From an uncultured Clostridia bacterium (lineage in GTDB: Bacteria; Bacillota; Clostridia; Oscillospirales; Oscillospiraceae): 5,401 nucleotides of DNA. The translations under genes were made by a program, and so were the position numbers. The notes beneath the pieces were generated by a model. It was not told where the DNA came from and ran no database searches. It saw only the letters and a list, made by a program, of their open reading frames with translations. The number at the start of each line of letters is the position of its first letter. Position 1 is the first letter of the stretch. The DNA is taken from the NCBI GenBank assembly GCA_945918315.1, contig CAMEIK010000097.1, positions 1-5,401 on the forward strand, in the 5' to 3' direction. This document shows, one piece after another, positions 1-5,107 of this stretch.

Positions 1-16
1 CCGAAGGGATTCCTTA

Positions 17-44
17 ATTGTCCATTGTCCATTGTCAATTGTCA
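17..44. repeat. Tandem array of four 7-bp units
   Basis: Four units follow each other without gaps: ATTGTCC twice (17-23, 24-30), then ATTGTCA twice (31-37, 38-44), followed by a degenerate remnant (ATTTAAT). The only difference among units is the last base, and the two variants are arranged in pairs. This is a simple short tandem repeat. Its copy number could vary by slippage. No function is evident. Confidence 0.85.
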
Positions 45-48
45 ATTT

Positions 49-59
49 AATTCCAATTT
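49..59. repeat. 11-bp direct repeat, left copy
   Basis: The sequence AATTCCAATTT occurs here and again, identically, at 177-187. The two copies bracket a 117-bp segment that includes the paired 27-bp hairpin repeats. This may be a target-site-type duplication around an inserted element, or simply a shared part of a larger repeat unit. Confidence 0.6.
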
Positions 60-121
60 ATCGAACCATAGAACGACACCGAGCGGTACCCAAAGGTGAA
101 ACGACAACACACCACGTTTGT

Positions 122-148
122 CACGGCTTGGCAGCCGGCACTGCCGGC
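122..148. repeat. 27-bp hairpin repeat, unit A
   Basis: This is the first of two adjacent 27-bp units that share the lead sequence CACGGCTTGGC. The last 15 bases (134-148) form a perfect palindrome, GCCGGCA, C, TGCCGGC. It differs from unit B at four positions, two of which (137 and 145) are base-paired partners in the stem. It resembles REP-like or small palindromic intergenic elements in form. Assignment to a named family is not possible from this window. Confidence 0.75.
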
Positions 149-175
149 CACGGCTTGGCTGCCCGCCCTGCGGGC
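149..175. repeat. 27-bp hairpin repeat, unit B
   Basis: This second unit directly abuts unit A and matches it at 23 of 27 positions. Its hairpin is TGCCCGC (160-166), loop CCT, GCGGGCA (170-176). It keeps the stem although bases 164 and 172 are C and G where unit A has G and C at the equivalent places. This is a paired change that preserves the structure. Confidence 0.75.
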
Positions 176-176
176 A

Positions 177-187
177 AATTCCAATTT
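177..187. repeat. 11-bp direct repeat, right copy
   Basis: This is an identical second copy of AATTCCAATTT (first copy at 49-59), starting one base after the end of hairpin unit B and overlapping the foot of its extended stem by none of the paired bases. Confidence 0.6.
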
Positions 188-232
188 GACAGTATACTGC
201 GTTAACCGATATGCACATTCTCTTTGCAACAT

Positions 233-266
233 AAAAAGCAGGGCACGATAAAAACCGTGTCCTGCT
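233..266 (-). terminator. Rho-independent terminator of the four-gene operon
   Basis: Read on the minus strand, AGCAGGACACG (266-256) pairs with CGTGCCCTGCT (247-237) across an 8-nt loop, 10 of 11 positions pairing with one A/C mismatch. A run of T residues (237-233) follows at once. It begins about 20 bp after the stop codon of the PHP gene. On the plus strand the stem has no following T run, so it is directional. This fits the end of the minus-strand operon. Confidence 0.85.
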
Positions 267-286
267 CGATTCGGAATGAAAATTTG

Positions 287-1069
287 TCACCGCAGAAGCG
301 TTTGAATGTTCCGAAGGGGAACGGTGTCCAGAACCGTAAGACCGTATTCCGCCGCCATAGCGAGGGCCCTGGCTTCCATAGCGGTGTCCAGAAGCGAATC
401 CGGGTCATGGGCATCGCAGCCAAGAATAACGGGGCAGTCTTCTTCCGCTGCCAGCTCCAGAAAGCGGCGGCTGGGGTAGTGCCGTCCATCAGACAGACCC
501 AGAAGGTTGATCTCCAGGGGAATGCCGCAGCTTTTCGCTTCCCGGAACAGGCCGGACATCTCTTCCCGATAGACCTTGTCGCTGCCTGTAAAGTGAATCA
601 GATCCGGGTGGGCAAAGTAGGTGAAAAGCCCGGTCTGCATGGCGTCCTTTGCCTGACTGCAGTACGCCTTCAGAACCCCGGGGTTTTCCGTGGGTGAGCC
701 GCTGTATACACCGTCCATTTCACTTCCGGTAAAATGCTGCCCCAGTATCAGATAGGTAACCGGGGTGTCCTTCAGGATGGCGGTGAGTTCCGGGAAGAAC
801 TTCGGATAGTATTCCGCTTCCAGACCAATCTCAAGCTGTATTTTTCCGGCGTATTTCCTCTGAAGCTCCTGTACGCATTGGCAATACCCCGGCAGCTGAG
901 CAACGCGCATCCGGAATGAGGAGGTGTACCCTCCCGGAAAAGGGTAGGGGGTGTGGTCGGAAAAGCCAAGAATTTGCAGACCCCGCTTCATTGCGTTCCG
1001 GACATACTGTTCTTCTCCGGGCTCGGCGTGGTTACAGCGCCAGGTGTGAGTATGGTAGTTAGCGATCAT
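287..1069 (-). CDS. PHP-domain phosphoesterase, histidinol-phosphatase (HisJ)-like
   Basis: This 260-residue protein belongs to the PHP family, whose members use a cluster of metal ions to hydrolyse phosphoesters. The characteristic metal-binding positions are all visible: H6 and H8 (YHTHT), D38-H39 (SDHT), E84 (GLEAEY), H112 (GQHF), H154 (AHPD), and D219 with H221 (CDAHD). Length and motif order match HisJ-type histidinol-phosphatases. The start ATG (1069-1067) overlaps the TGA of the M81 gene as ATGA, and AAAGGA lies 9 nt upstream (1084-1079), so translation is probably coupled. It is the last gene of the operon and is followed by a terminator. There is no signal peptide, so it is cytoplasmic. 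No other histidine-biosynthesis gene is nearby, and its neighbours are glycan genes. The true substrate may therefore be another phosphate monoester, such as a sugar phosphate. The family call is firm; the substrate is not. Confidence 0.9.
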   Translation of the reverse strand: MIANYHTHTWRCNHAEPGEEQYVRNAMKRGLQILGFSDHTPYPFPGGYTSSFRMRVAQLPGYCQCVQELQRKYAGKIQLEIGLEAEYYPKFFPELTAILKDTPVTYLILGQHFTGSEMDGVYSGSPTENPGVLKAYCSQAKDAMQTGLFTYFAHPDLIHFTGSDKVYREEMSGLFREAKSCGIPLEINLLGLSDGRHYPSRRFLELAAEEDCPVILGCDAHDPDSLLDTAMEARALAMAAEYGLTVLDTVPLRNIQTLLR

Positions 1070-2577
1070 TGGGAATCATCCTTTGTCTGCAGTCCCAGCA
1101 AGGGGGTGTAGTTTTCACAGGGGTCCAGGGGGAAAATCGGTCTGGGGGTCCGGGAATAGGGGAGGGTGGGCAGGTCCTCGTTGGTGCTGCCCTTGGTCAG
1201 GACAATGATGCTCCGCTTGGCCACCCTTGCCTGATCCGCGGTCAGATAGCCCAGCTTGCAGACCACGATATCCGCGTCTGCGGGTTCCCGACCCAAGTCC
1301 CGGAACACATCGGGAATTACATAGCCAATATGCTTCTCGGCAAGAACCACATCCACCCCGTGGGTCCGGAACAGGGCAATGTCACTCTTGTTTCCCGGGA
1401 ATTTACTCCAGCCGGGGAGGTAGGCCATGACGGTGCCCTCCGCCGTAATGGGAGCGGTGGTTTTTTGATCGAATTTCGCGCCAAAGGTTAAGGTCAGCGT
1501 CTTTCCGACATTTCCCTTGCAGCGCAGGGTGGCCTCCGGGTCATAGATGCCGCCGTAGAGAACGGGGGAGCGAAGGGTTCCGGTTCTGGGGTCCTCCATG
1601 AGCCGCTTCAGGAAGCCGACACAGTCGGAGGAGGAGCCGGCTGTGGGATTATCTCCGGAGTCGGACAGATAGATGGGGGTTTCGGCACCGCCCGCCAGGG
1701 CATCAAAGGCAATATCCAGAGCTTCGCTTTCGGGATAGGTCTCTACCTGGAAGCAGAATTTTTTTCTGGTGTCCCACAACAGCTGCGCCAGCCGCAGAGC
1801 CTCCCGCTCCGCCTGCTCCTGGGTGTCCGCCGTGACGCAGACGGCGCAGGCACTGTCCGGATTGTCGCACCAGGGAAAGCCCATGAGGTAGGAGGCGGCC
1901 CAGATCTCAGGCTGAGTTTCCGTCCGGCGAAGCTCGGCAATCAGCCCCTGCATGGGCTCCACGGTGGTGGAGGACTGCTCTCCGGCAATGAGCAGGGGAA
2001 CCTTGACCCAGGCGGTGCATCCCCGCATGCCGGTTTCCAGTGCCCGGATGGTCATTTTTGCCGCGTGAATACCGGTTTCCCGCCGGTCGGTGTGGGGCGC
2101 GCATTTGAAGCCCACAAACCCGTCCGCGTTGCGGAACATCCGCTGTGTCATGGTGGTGTGCATGTCCAGGGAGGAGAAGATGGGAATGTCGGGGAAAATC
2201 TCCCGAAGCCCCTCCAGGAGCAGCCCCTCCGCGTCTGACAGGTCCGTGGTGGTCATGGAACCATGGAGGGCCAGGGTCACCGCGTCCAGGGGGGCTTTTG
2301 CCTGCTCCTGCCGGGCAATGGAGAGAATCTCCTCCCGGACCCGGTCATAAAAAGCCCGGTCCACCAGGCCGTTGGGCACGGCGCTGACAAAAAGAGTGGG
2401 AACCGGGGTTATGCCCCCGGCTTCCAGCGTGTCGAGAACCCCGGTGATGGCATCGTTGGCCGCTCTTCGGCGGATCATATCCTCTCCGCGGAGAACCTGG
2501 AAATCTTTTTCTCCCGCGACGATGGGGTTAAAGGAGTTGGATTCGTGGGACATGGCGGCAACCAGAACGCGTTTCAT
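1066..2577 (-). CDS. M81 family metallopeptidase-like protein (MlrC family)
   Basis: This 503-residue protein is full length for the M81/MlrC family, named after the enzyme that cleaves linearised microcystin fragments in sphingomonads. Two regions are seen. The N-terminal domain (about 1-290) carries HESNSF (11-16), LHGSM (104-108), D138-x-H140 and H162 in PHTDRRETG. The D-x-H pair and a His 22 residues later reproduce the spacing reported for the zinc ligands of MlrC. The C-terminal domain (about 300-490) carries DSGDNPTAGSSSD (306-318), a family signature. The start ATG overlaps the TGA of the CBM9-like gene (ATGA), with GAGGAGG 7 nt upstream (2591-2585). There is no signal peptide. Most family members have no known substrate and the microcystin role should not be transferred. 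Placement between a glycan-binding protein and a PHP phosphoesterase suggests a hydrolase acting on a glycoconjugate or small amide, which is inference. Confidence 0.92.
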   Translation of the reverse strand: MKRVLVAAMSHESNSFNPIVAGEKDFQVLRGEDMIRRRAANDAITGVLDTLEAGGITPVPTLFVSAVPNGLVDRAFYDRVREEILSIARQEQAKAPLDAVTLALHGSMTTTDLSDAEGLLLEGLREIFPDIPIFSSLDMHTTMTQRMFRNADGFVGFKCAPHTDRRETGIHAAKMTIRALETGMRGCTAWVKVPLLIAGEQSSTTVEPMQGLIAELRRTETQPEIWAASYLMGFPWCDNPDSACAVCVTADTQEQAEREALRLAQLLWDTRKKFCFQVETYPESEALDIAFDALAGGAETPIYLSDSGDNPTAGSSSDCVGFLKRLMEDPRTGTLRSPVLYGGIYDPEATLRCKGNVGKTLTLTFGAKFDQKTTAPITAEGTVMAYLPGWSKFPGNKSDIALFRTHGVDVVLAEKHIGYVIPDVFRDLGREPADADIVVCKLGYLTADQARVAKRSIIVLTKGSTNEDLPTLPYSRTPRPIFPLDPCENYTPLLGLQTKDDSQ

Positions 2578-3623
2578 ACATTTGCCTCCTCAACATAGGT
2601 AAGTCCATCGCTTTGCAGAACCACCGTTCCGCCTTTTTCGGCAGGACAGGTCAGAACAAAGCTTCGGGAAGTCACTTCCGCGGTAACCGGGTAGGCGGGA
2701 ATCGGGCAGTCCAGACGGGAAAGGTCCGCCGTAAAGGCGCCCTCCGCTTCAAAGTGCCGGAACTGGGCGTAATAGATCTGCCGCAGGGCCAGCTTGCGCC
2801 GCTCGTTTTCCGGAACGGGGAGAGTCTCCCCGTGATCGGTGAAGAACAGGAAGCCCCAGAATTCCGGACAGTGGATGTCAATGAGACCGGTAGGGGCCCA
2901 TACCCAGTTATCCTCCGGAAGCCACTTGCCCTCCGGGGTAAGAAGCTTTTGATACCGGTCATCCACATGCCACTGGACCCGGGAGAAGTTCAGACGCCAG
3001 AACTCTCCCAGCCTCGGGGCGGTACGGGGCGGATAGCACCGCTCCAGCTCCGGCGGATTTTCTTCCAGAGAATAGGTCTCCATCAGGCCCTTGAACGGAA
3101 TCTTGATTTCCACGGACCAGAACCGGTTGTCCGCACCCGGTTCATTCAAAGCACCTTCGATATGGACGGCGGTTTCCAAACCCTTCATGTCCCAGCCGGT
3201 GACGGAGCGACCGCCGTCCCGATAAGGATGGGTGAGCATCAGATCCCACTGGGTATTCCGGGCATTCATTTCCAGCTCCATATAGTTGTGGGTGGAGGAG
3301 CTGGGGTCCAGAAACACTTCAAAGTCGTTGTCATAGTACATGACGCTGTCCCGCTTTTGGATGTTCGCCCAGATCTCCGGGCCTTCCAGCAGCGCGGCAA
3401 TGTAGAGGTTTTCATCATCCCAGCACAGCTTCGCCCGGGTACGGAATCTGGGGGTGGGGAAGTCGTAGCCGGAAATGTCCGCAAAGGGAGCGGTAAAGGG
3501 TACATTTTCCCAGAAAGGTTTCCGGATGTCCCCATCCAGTGTCAGGGTCCCAACGGCTCTGGGACAGAAATATACCGGAGGGTCCAGAGGAATCCGGGGC
3601 GTCTGAACATGAAATTTCGGCAT
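2574..3623 (-). CDS. Stand-alone CBM9-like carbohydrate-binding protein
   Basis: This 349-residue protein resembles the carbohydrate-binding family 9-like (DOMON-type) group. Visible hallmarks are LDGDIRKPFWEN near residues 29-40, the CWDDENLYIAALLE strand region (67-80), DNDFEVFLDP (98-107), the NYMELEMNARNTQWD strand pair (113-127), FWSVEIKIPF (168-177), WRLNFSRVQW (209-218) and the aromatic stretch NWVWAPTG to EFWGFLFF (239-261). The last 80 or so residues are probably an added beta-rich segment. There is no catalytic module and no signal peptide, so the protein is likely cytoplasmic and not an appendage of a secreted enzyme. The start is fixed by AAGGAGA (3637-3631) 7 nt upstream, lying inside the last codons of the fucosidase gene, whose stop is 2 bp before this ATG. 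Known CBM9 domains bind sugar reducing ends. Whether this one binds or transforms a sugar is unknown. Confidence 0.85.
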   Translation of the reverse strand: MPKFHVQTPRIPLDPPVYFCPRAVGTLTLDGDIRKPFWENVPFTAPFADISGYDFPTPRFRTRAKLCWDDENLYIAALLEGPEIWANIQKRDSVMYYDNDFEVFLDPSSSTHNYMELEMNARNTQWDLMLTHPYRDGGRSVTGWDMKGLETAVHIEGALNEPGADNRFWSVEIKIPFKGLMETYSLEENPPELERCYPPRTAPRLGEFWRLNFSRVQWHVDDRYQKLLTPEGKWLPEDNWVWAPTGLIDIHCPEFWGFLFFTDHGETLPVPENERRKLALRQIYYAQFRHFEAEGAFTADLSRLDCPIPAYPVTAEVTSRSFVLTCPAEKGGTVVLQSDGLTYVEEANV

Positions 3624-3625
3624 AG

Positions 3626-4936
3626 TTATATCTCCTTAAGTGTGACGGCCAGTACGGTGTCAGTTTCATCAGGCAGAATGGGGCTGGGACCCAGATCGGC
3701 AAAAACAACATCGGGGTAGTCGCTGTGGCACCAGTTGGAAGAAACGGGGATTTCGTGCCCGTCAGCAAGCAGACGGATGGACTGTACCGCATTGGGTTTC
3801 AGACCCATGAGAGGCACAGGGCCCAGGGTATTTTCAAACATGTGAAAATACAGGGTGTTTCCCTTTCGGGTGACCCGGCCGTATTCCGGTTTGGGGAGTT
3901 CTGCCGGGCCGCAGCCGCGGATGCTTTCCTGATTGCGGCCCATCCACTTGCCGATTTGTTCCAGAATCCGTACGGATTCTTCGGGGAAATTGCCCCGGGC
4001 GTCCGGTCCCACGTTCAGAAGCATATTGCCGCCCTTGGACACACACTCCACCAGCTTTTTGATGAGCAGGGAAGCGGGCTTATAGTCCCGGTCCGTCGCG
4101 CAGTACCCCCAGTGGTTATTCATAGTGATGCAGGACTCCCACACCAGGGGTTCTCCCCGGACATCCATCGGAGGGTAGGGGGGAATCATGGTCTCGGGGG
4201 TCACAAAGTCGCCGTGGTAGGGGGTGGGGCTGTCGGTTGCCAGAGATCCGAAGCCCTCGCCGCTGGCTTCCAGACGGTTGTCAATGAGAATTCCGGGCTG
4301 TAATGACCTTACCATGTCCACAAGCCGGGATGCTTTCCAGGCCTCTCCCCGTAAATCCCCATAGGAAAAGTCAAACCACATAATATCGATTTTGCCGTAA
4401 TTTTCGCACAGCTCCCGGACCTGGCCGTGCATATAGGAAAGGTACCGGTCAAAGTCCCGGCCCTCATTGCCGCACGCGGGGTGATTGCGCATGGGGTGAT
4501 GGAGGTCTGCAAAGTGAGGATAGTCCGGGTGGTGCCAGTCCAGCAGGGAATAGTAGAGGCCCACCTTCAGCCCAACCTCCCGGAACGCGTCCAGAAACTC
4601 CCGGACGAGATCCCGTTTGCAGGGGGTATTGGTGGATTTGAAATCCGTCAGGGCGCTGTCAAACAGGCAGAATCCGTCGTGATGCTTGGCGGTAAGAACC
4701 GCGTAGCGCATACCCGCGTCCTTTGCCATTCTTGCCCAGGCCTTGGGGTCATAATCCACCGGGTTAAATTCCCGGAAAAAGGGAAGATAGCTTTCTTCCG
4801 GCATCTGCTCCGAGCTGCGGACCCACTCACCCCTGGCGGGAATGCTGTACAGCCCCCAGTGGAGGAACATACCGAACCGTGCCTGACGGAACCATTCCGT
4901 CCGGGCGTTGTAATCATCCCGATTAAATGTATACAT
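3626..4936 (-). CDS. Alpha-L-fucosidase, glycoside hydrolase family 29
   Basis: This 436-residue GH29 enzyme is predicted to release L-fucose from the non-reducing end of glycans by a retaining mechanism. The TIM-barrel hallmarks are WFRQARFGMFLHWGLYS (15-31), the AKHHDGF motif (83-89, His85 and His86), LKVGLYYSLLDWHHP (123-137), DIMWFDFS (184-191) with Asp189 as likely nucleophile, IDNR (218-221), WESC (266-269) with Glu267 as acid/base candidate, and GGNMLLNVGPDARG (302-315). A short C-terminal beta domain follows from about residue 345. There is no signal peptide, so it is probably cytoplasmic and acts on an imported oligosaccharide. The ATG at 4936 is chosen because AGGAAAGGA (4953-4945) lies 8 nt upstream and the family homology begins just after it. 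An in-frame TTG at 5023 would extend it by 29 residues but coincides with the promoter -35 box. It is the first gene of the operon. Linkage specificity cannot be told. Confidence 0.93.
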   Translation of the reverse strand: MYTFNRDDYNARTEWFRQARFGMFLHWGLYSIPARGEWVRSSEQMPEESYLPFFREFNPVDYDPKAWARMAKDAGMRYAVLTAKHHDGFCLFDSALTDFKSTNTPCKRDLVREFLDAFREVGLKVGLYYSLLDWHHPDYPHFADLHHPMRNHPACGNEGRDFDRYLSYMHGQVRELCENYGKIDIMWFDFSYGDLRGEAWKASRLVDMVRSLQPGILIDNRLEASGEGFGSLATDSPTPYHGDFVTPETMIPPYPPMDVRGEPLVWESCITMNNHWGYCATDRDYKPASLLIKKLVECVSKGGNMLLNVGPDARGNFPEESVRILEQIGKWMGRNQESIRGCGPAELPKPEYGRVTRKGNTLYFHMFENTLGPVPLMGLKPNAVQSIRLLADGHEIPVSSNWCHSDYPDVVFADLGPSPILPDETDTVLAVTLKEI

Positions 4937-4944
4937 AACACACT

Positions 4945-4953
4945 TCCTTTCCT
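4945..4953 (-). promoter_or_regulatory. Ribosome binding site that sets the fucosidase start
   Basis: On the minus strand AGGAAAGGA lies with its 3' end 8 nt before the ATG at 4936. The upstream in-frame start candidates (ATG at 4990, TTG at 5023) lie at or before the predicted transcript start and have no such site, which supports 4936. Confidence 0.75.
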
Positions 4954-4959
4954 GGCGAC

Positions 4960-4986
4960 ATTTCTCGGAATCGCTTTCGGAGAAAT
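4960..4986 (-). promoter_or_regulatory. Imperfect 27-bp palindrome at the transcript start, candidate operator
   Basis: Arms ATTTCTC (4986-4980) and GAGAAAT (4966-4960) are perfect inverted repeats. After one mismatched pair (C/C) the symmetry continues with GAA and TTC around a 5-base centre. The element begins about 2-4 nt downstream of the predicted transcription start and ends before the ribosome binding site. That is a usual place for a repressor operator. It could instead act as an RNA stem-loop in the 5' leader. The binding protein is not in the window. Confidence 0.5.
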
Positions 4987-4994
4987 GCATGACC

Positions 4995-5023
4995 GTTATA
5001 TCATCCGTGGGGAAAAATGTCAA
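4995..5023 (-). promoter_or_regulatory. Sigma-A promoter of the fucosidase operon
   Basis: The -35 box is TTGACA (5023-5018), a perfect match. The spacer is 17 bp and the -10 box is TATAAC (5000-4995), five of six consensus bases. A TG one base before the -10 box makes it an extended -10. Transcription is expected to start near 4988-4990, giving a leader of roughly 52-54 nt before the ATG at 4936. Such a strong core promoter suggests that control comes from a repressor or from the leader, consistent with the adjacent palindrome. Confidence 0.85.
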
Positions 5024-5063
5024 GAATGGACGGAAAACAGCCGGGAAAACCCTCCGGGCAGGG

Positions 5064-5093
5064 AAAATCCCGGCAGAGACAGCCCTGCCGGGA
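5064..5093 (-). terminator. Probable terminator of the DUF805 gene
   Basis: On the minus strand TCCCGGCAG (5093-5085) pairs perfectly with CTGCCGGGA (5076-5068) over an 8-nt loop, followed by TTTT (5067-5064). The T run is short, so efficiency may be moderate. Further GC-rich self-complementary sequence with another TTTT (5041-5060) could act as a second, weaker element. It starts about 15 bp after the DUF805 stop codon and lies before the next promoter, separating the two transcription units. Confidence 0.65.
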
Positions 5094-5107
5094 AATGGAA
5101 AGATGGA

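Larger units (their letters stand above)
1..286. other. Non-coding intergenic repeat region downstream of the operon
   Basis: No convincing gene is seen here. The stretch contains, from left to right, a 7-bp tandem array (17-44), the first copy of an 11-bp direct repeat (49-59), two adjacent 27-bp hairpin repeats (122-175), the second copy of the 11-bp repeat (177-187), and the terminator of the minus-strand operon (233-266). AT-rich flanks surround a GC-rich palindromic core, unlike the even composition of the neighbouring genes. Minus-strand reading frames stay open across it in two frames, but they run through the repeats and the terminator hairpin and resemble no protein family I know. 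I infer a dispersed intergenic element plus a transcription end. Confidence 0.6.

Noticed and set aside
1..175. A CRISPR array formed by the short repeats
   Set aside because: The repeats are directly adjacent with no unique spacers of regular length, and there are no cas genes.
186..215. A plus-strand TTGACA at 186-191 as a possible promoter
   Set aside because: No acceptable -10 box lies 16-18 bp downstream (the nearest, TATGCA, is poor), and no plus-strand gene follows.
42..290. Minus-strand small open frames across the left intergenic region (42-290 and 47-232)
   Set aside because: They overlap each other in different frames, run through tandem and hairpin repeats, and the longer one includes the operon terminator. 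The openness is a product of repeat composition.
1..320. A MITE or insertion sequence with terminal inverted repeats
   Set aside because: I compared the left end (CCGAAGGGATTCC) with reverse complements near 180-320 and found no matching terminal inverted repeat, only a short direct match at 309-316. There is no transposase.
2613..3719. A 368-codon open frame on the plus strand, antisense to the CBM9-like gene
   Set aside because: The minus strand encodes a recognisable family with a strong ribosome binding site across the same stretch. The plus-strand product resembles nothing known and overlaps it almost completely. It is best explained as a by-product of codon bias.
3725..4303. A 192-codon open frame on the plus strand, antisense to the fucosidase
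   Set aside because: It lies wholly within the GH29 gene, whose catalytic motifs are conserved on the other strand, and its product has no recognisable domain.
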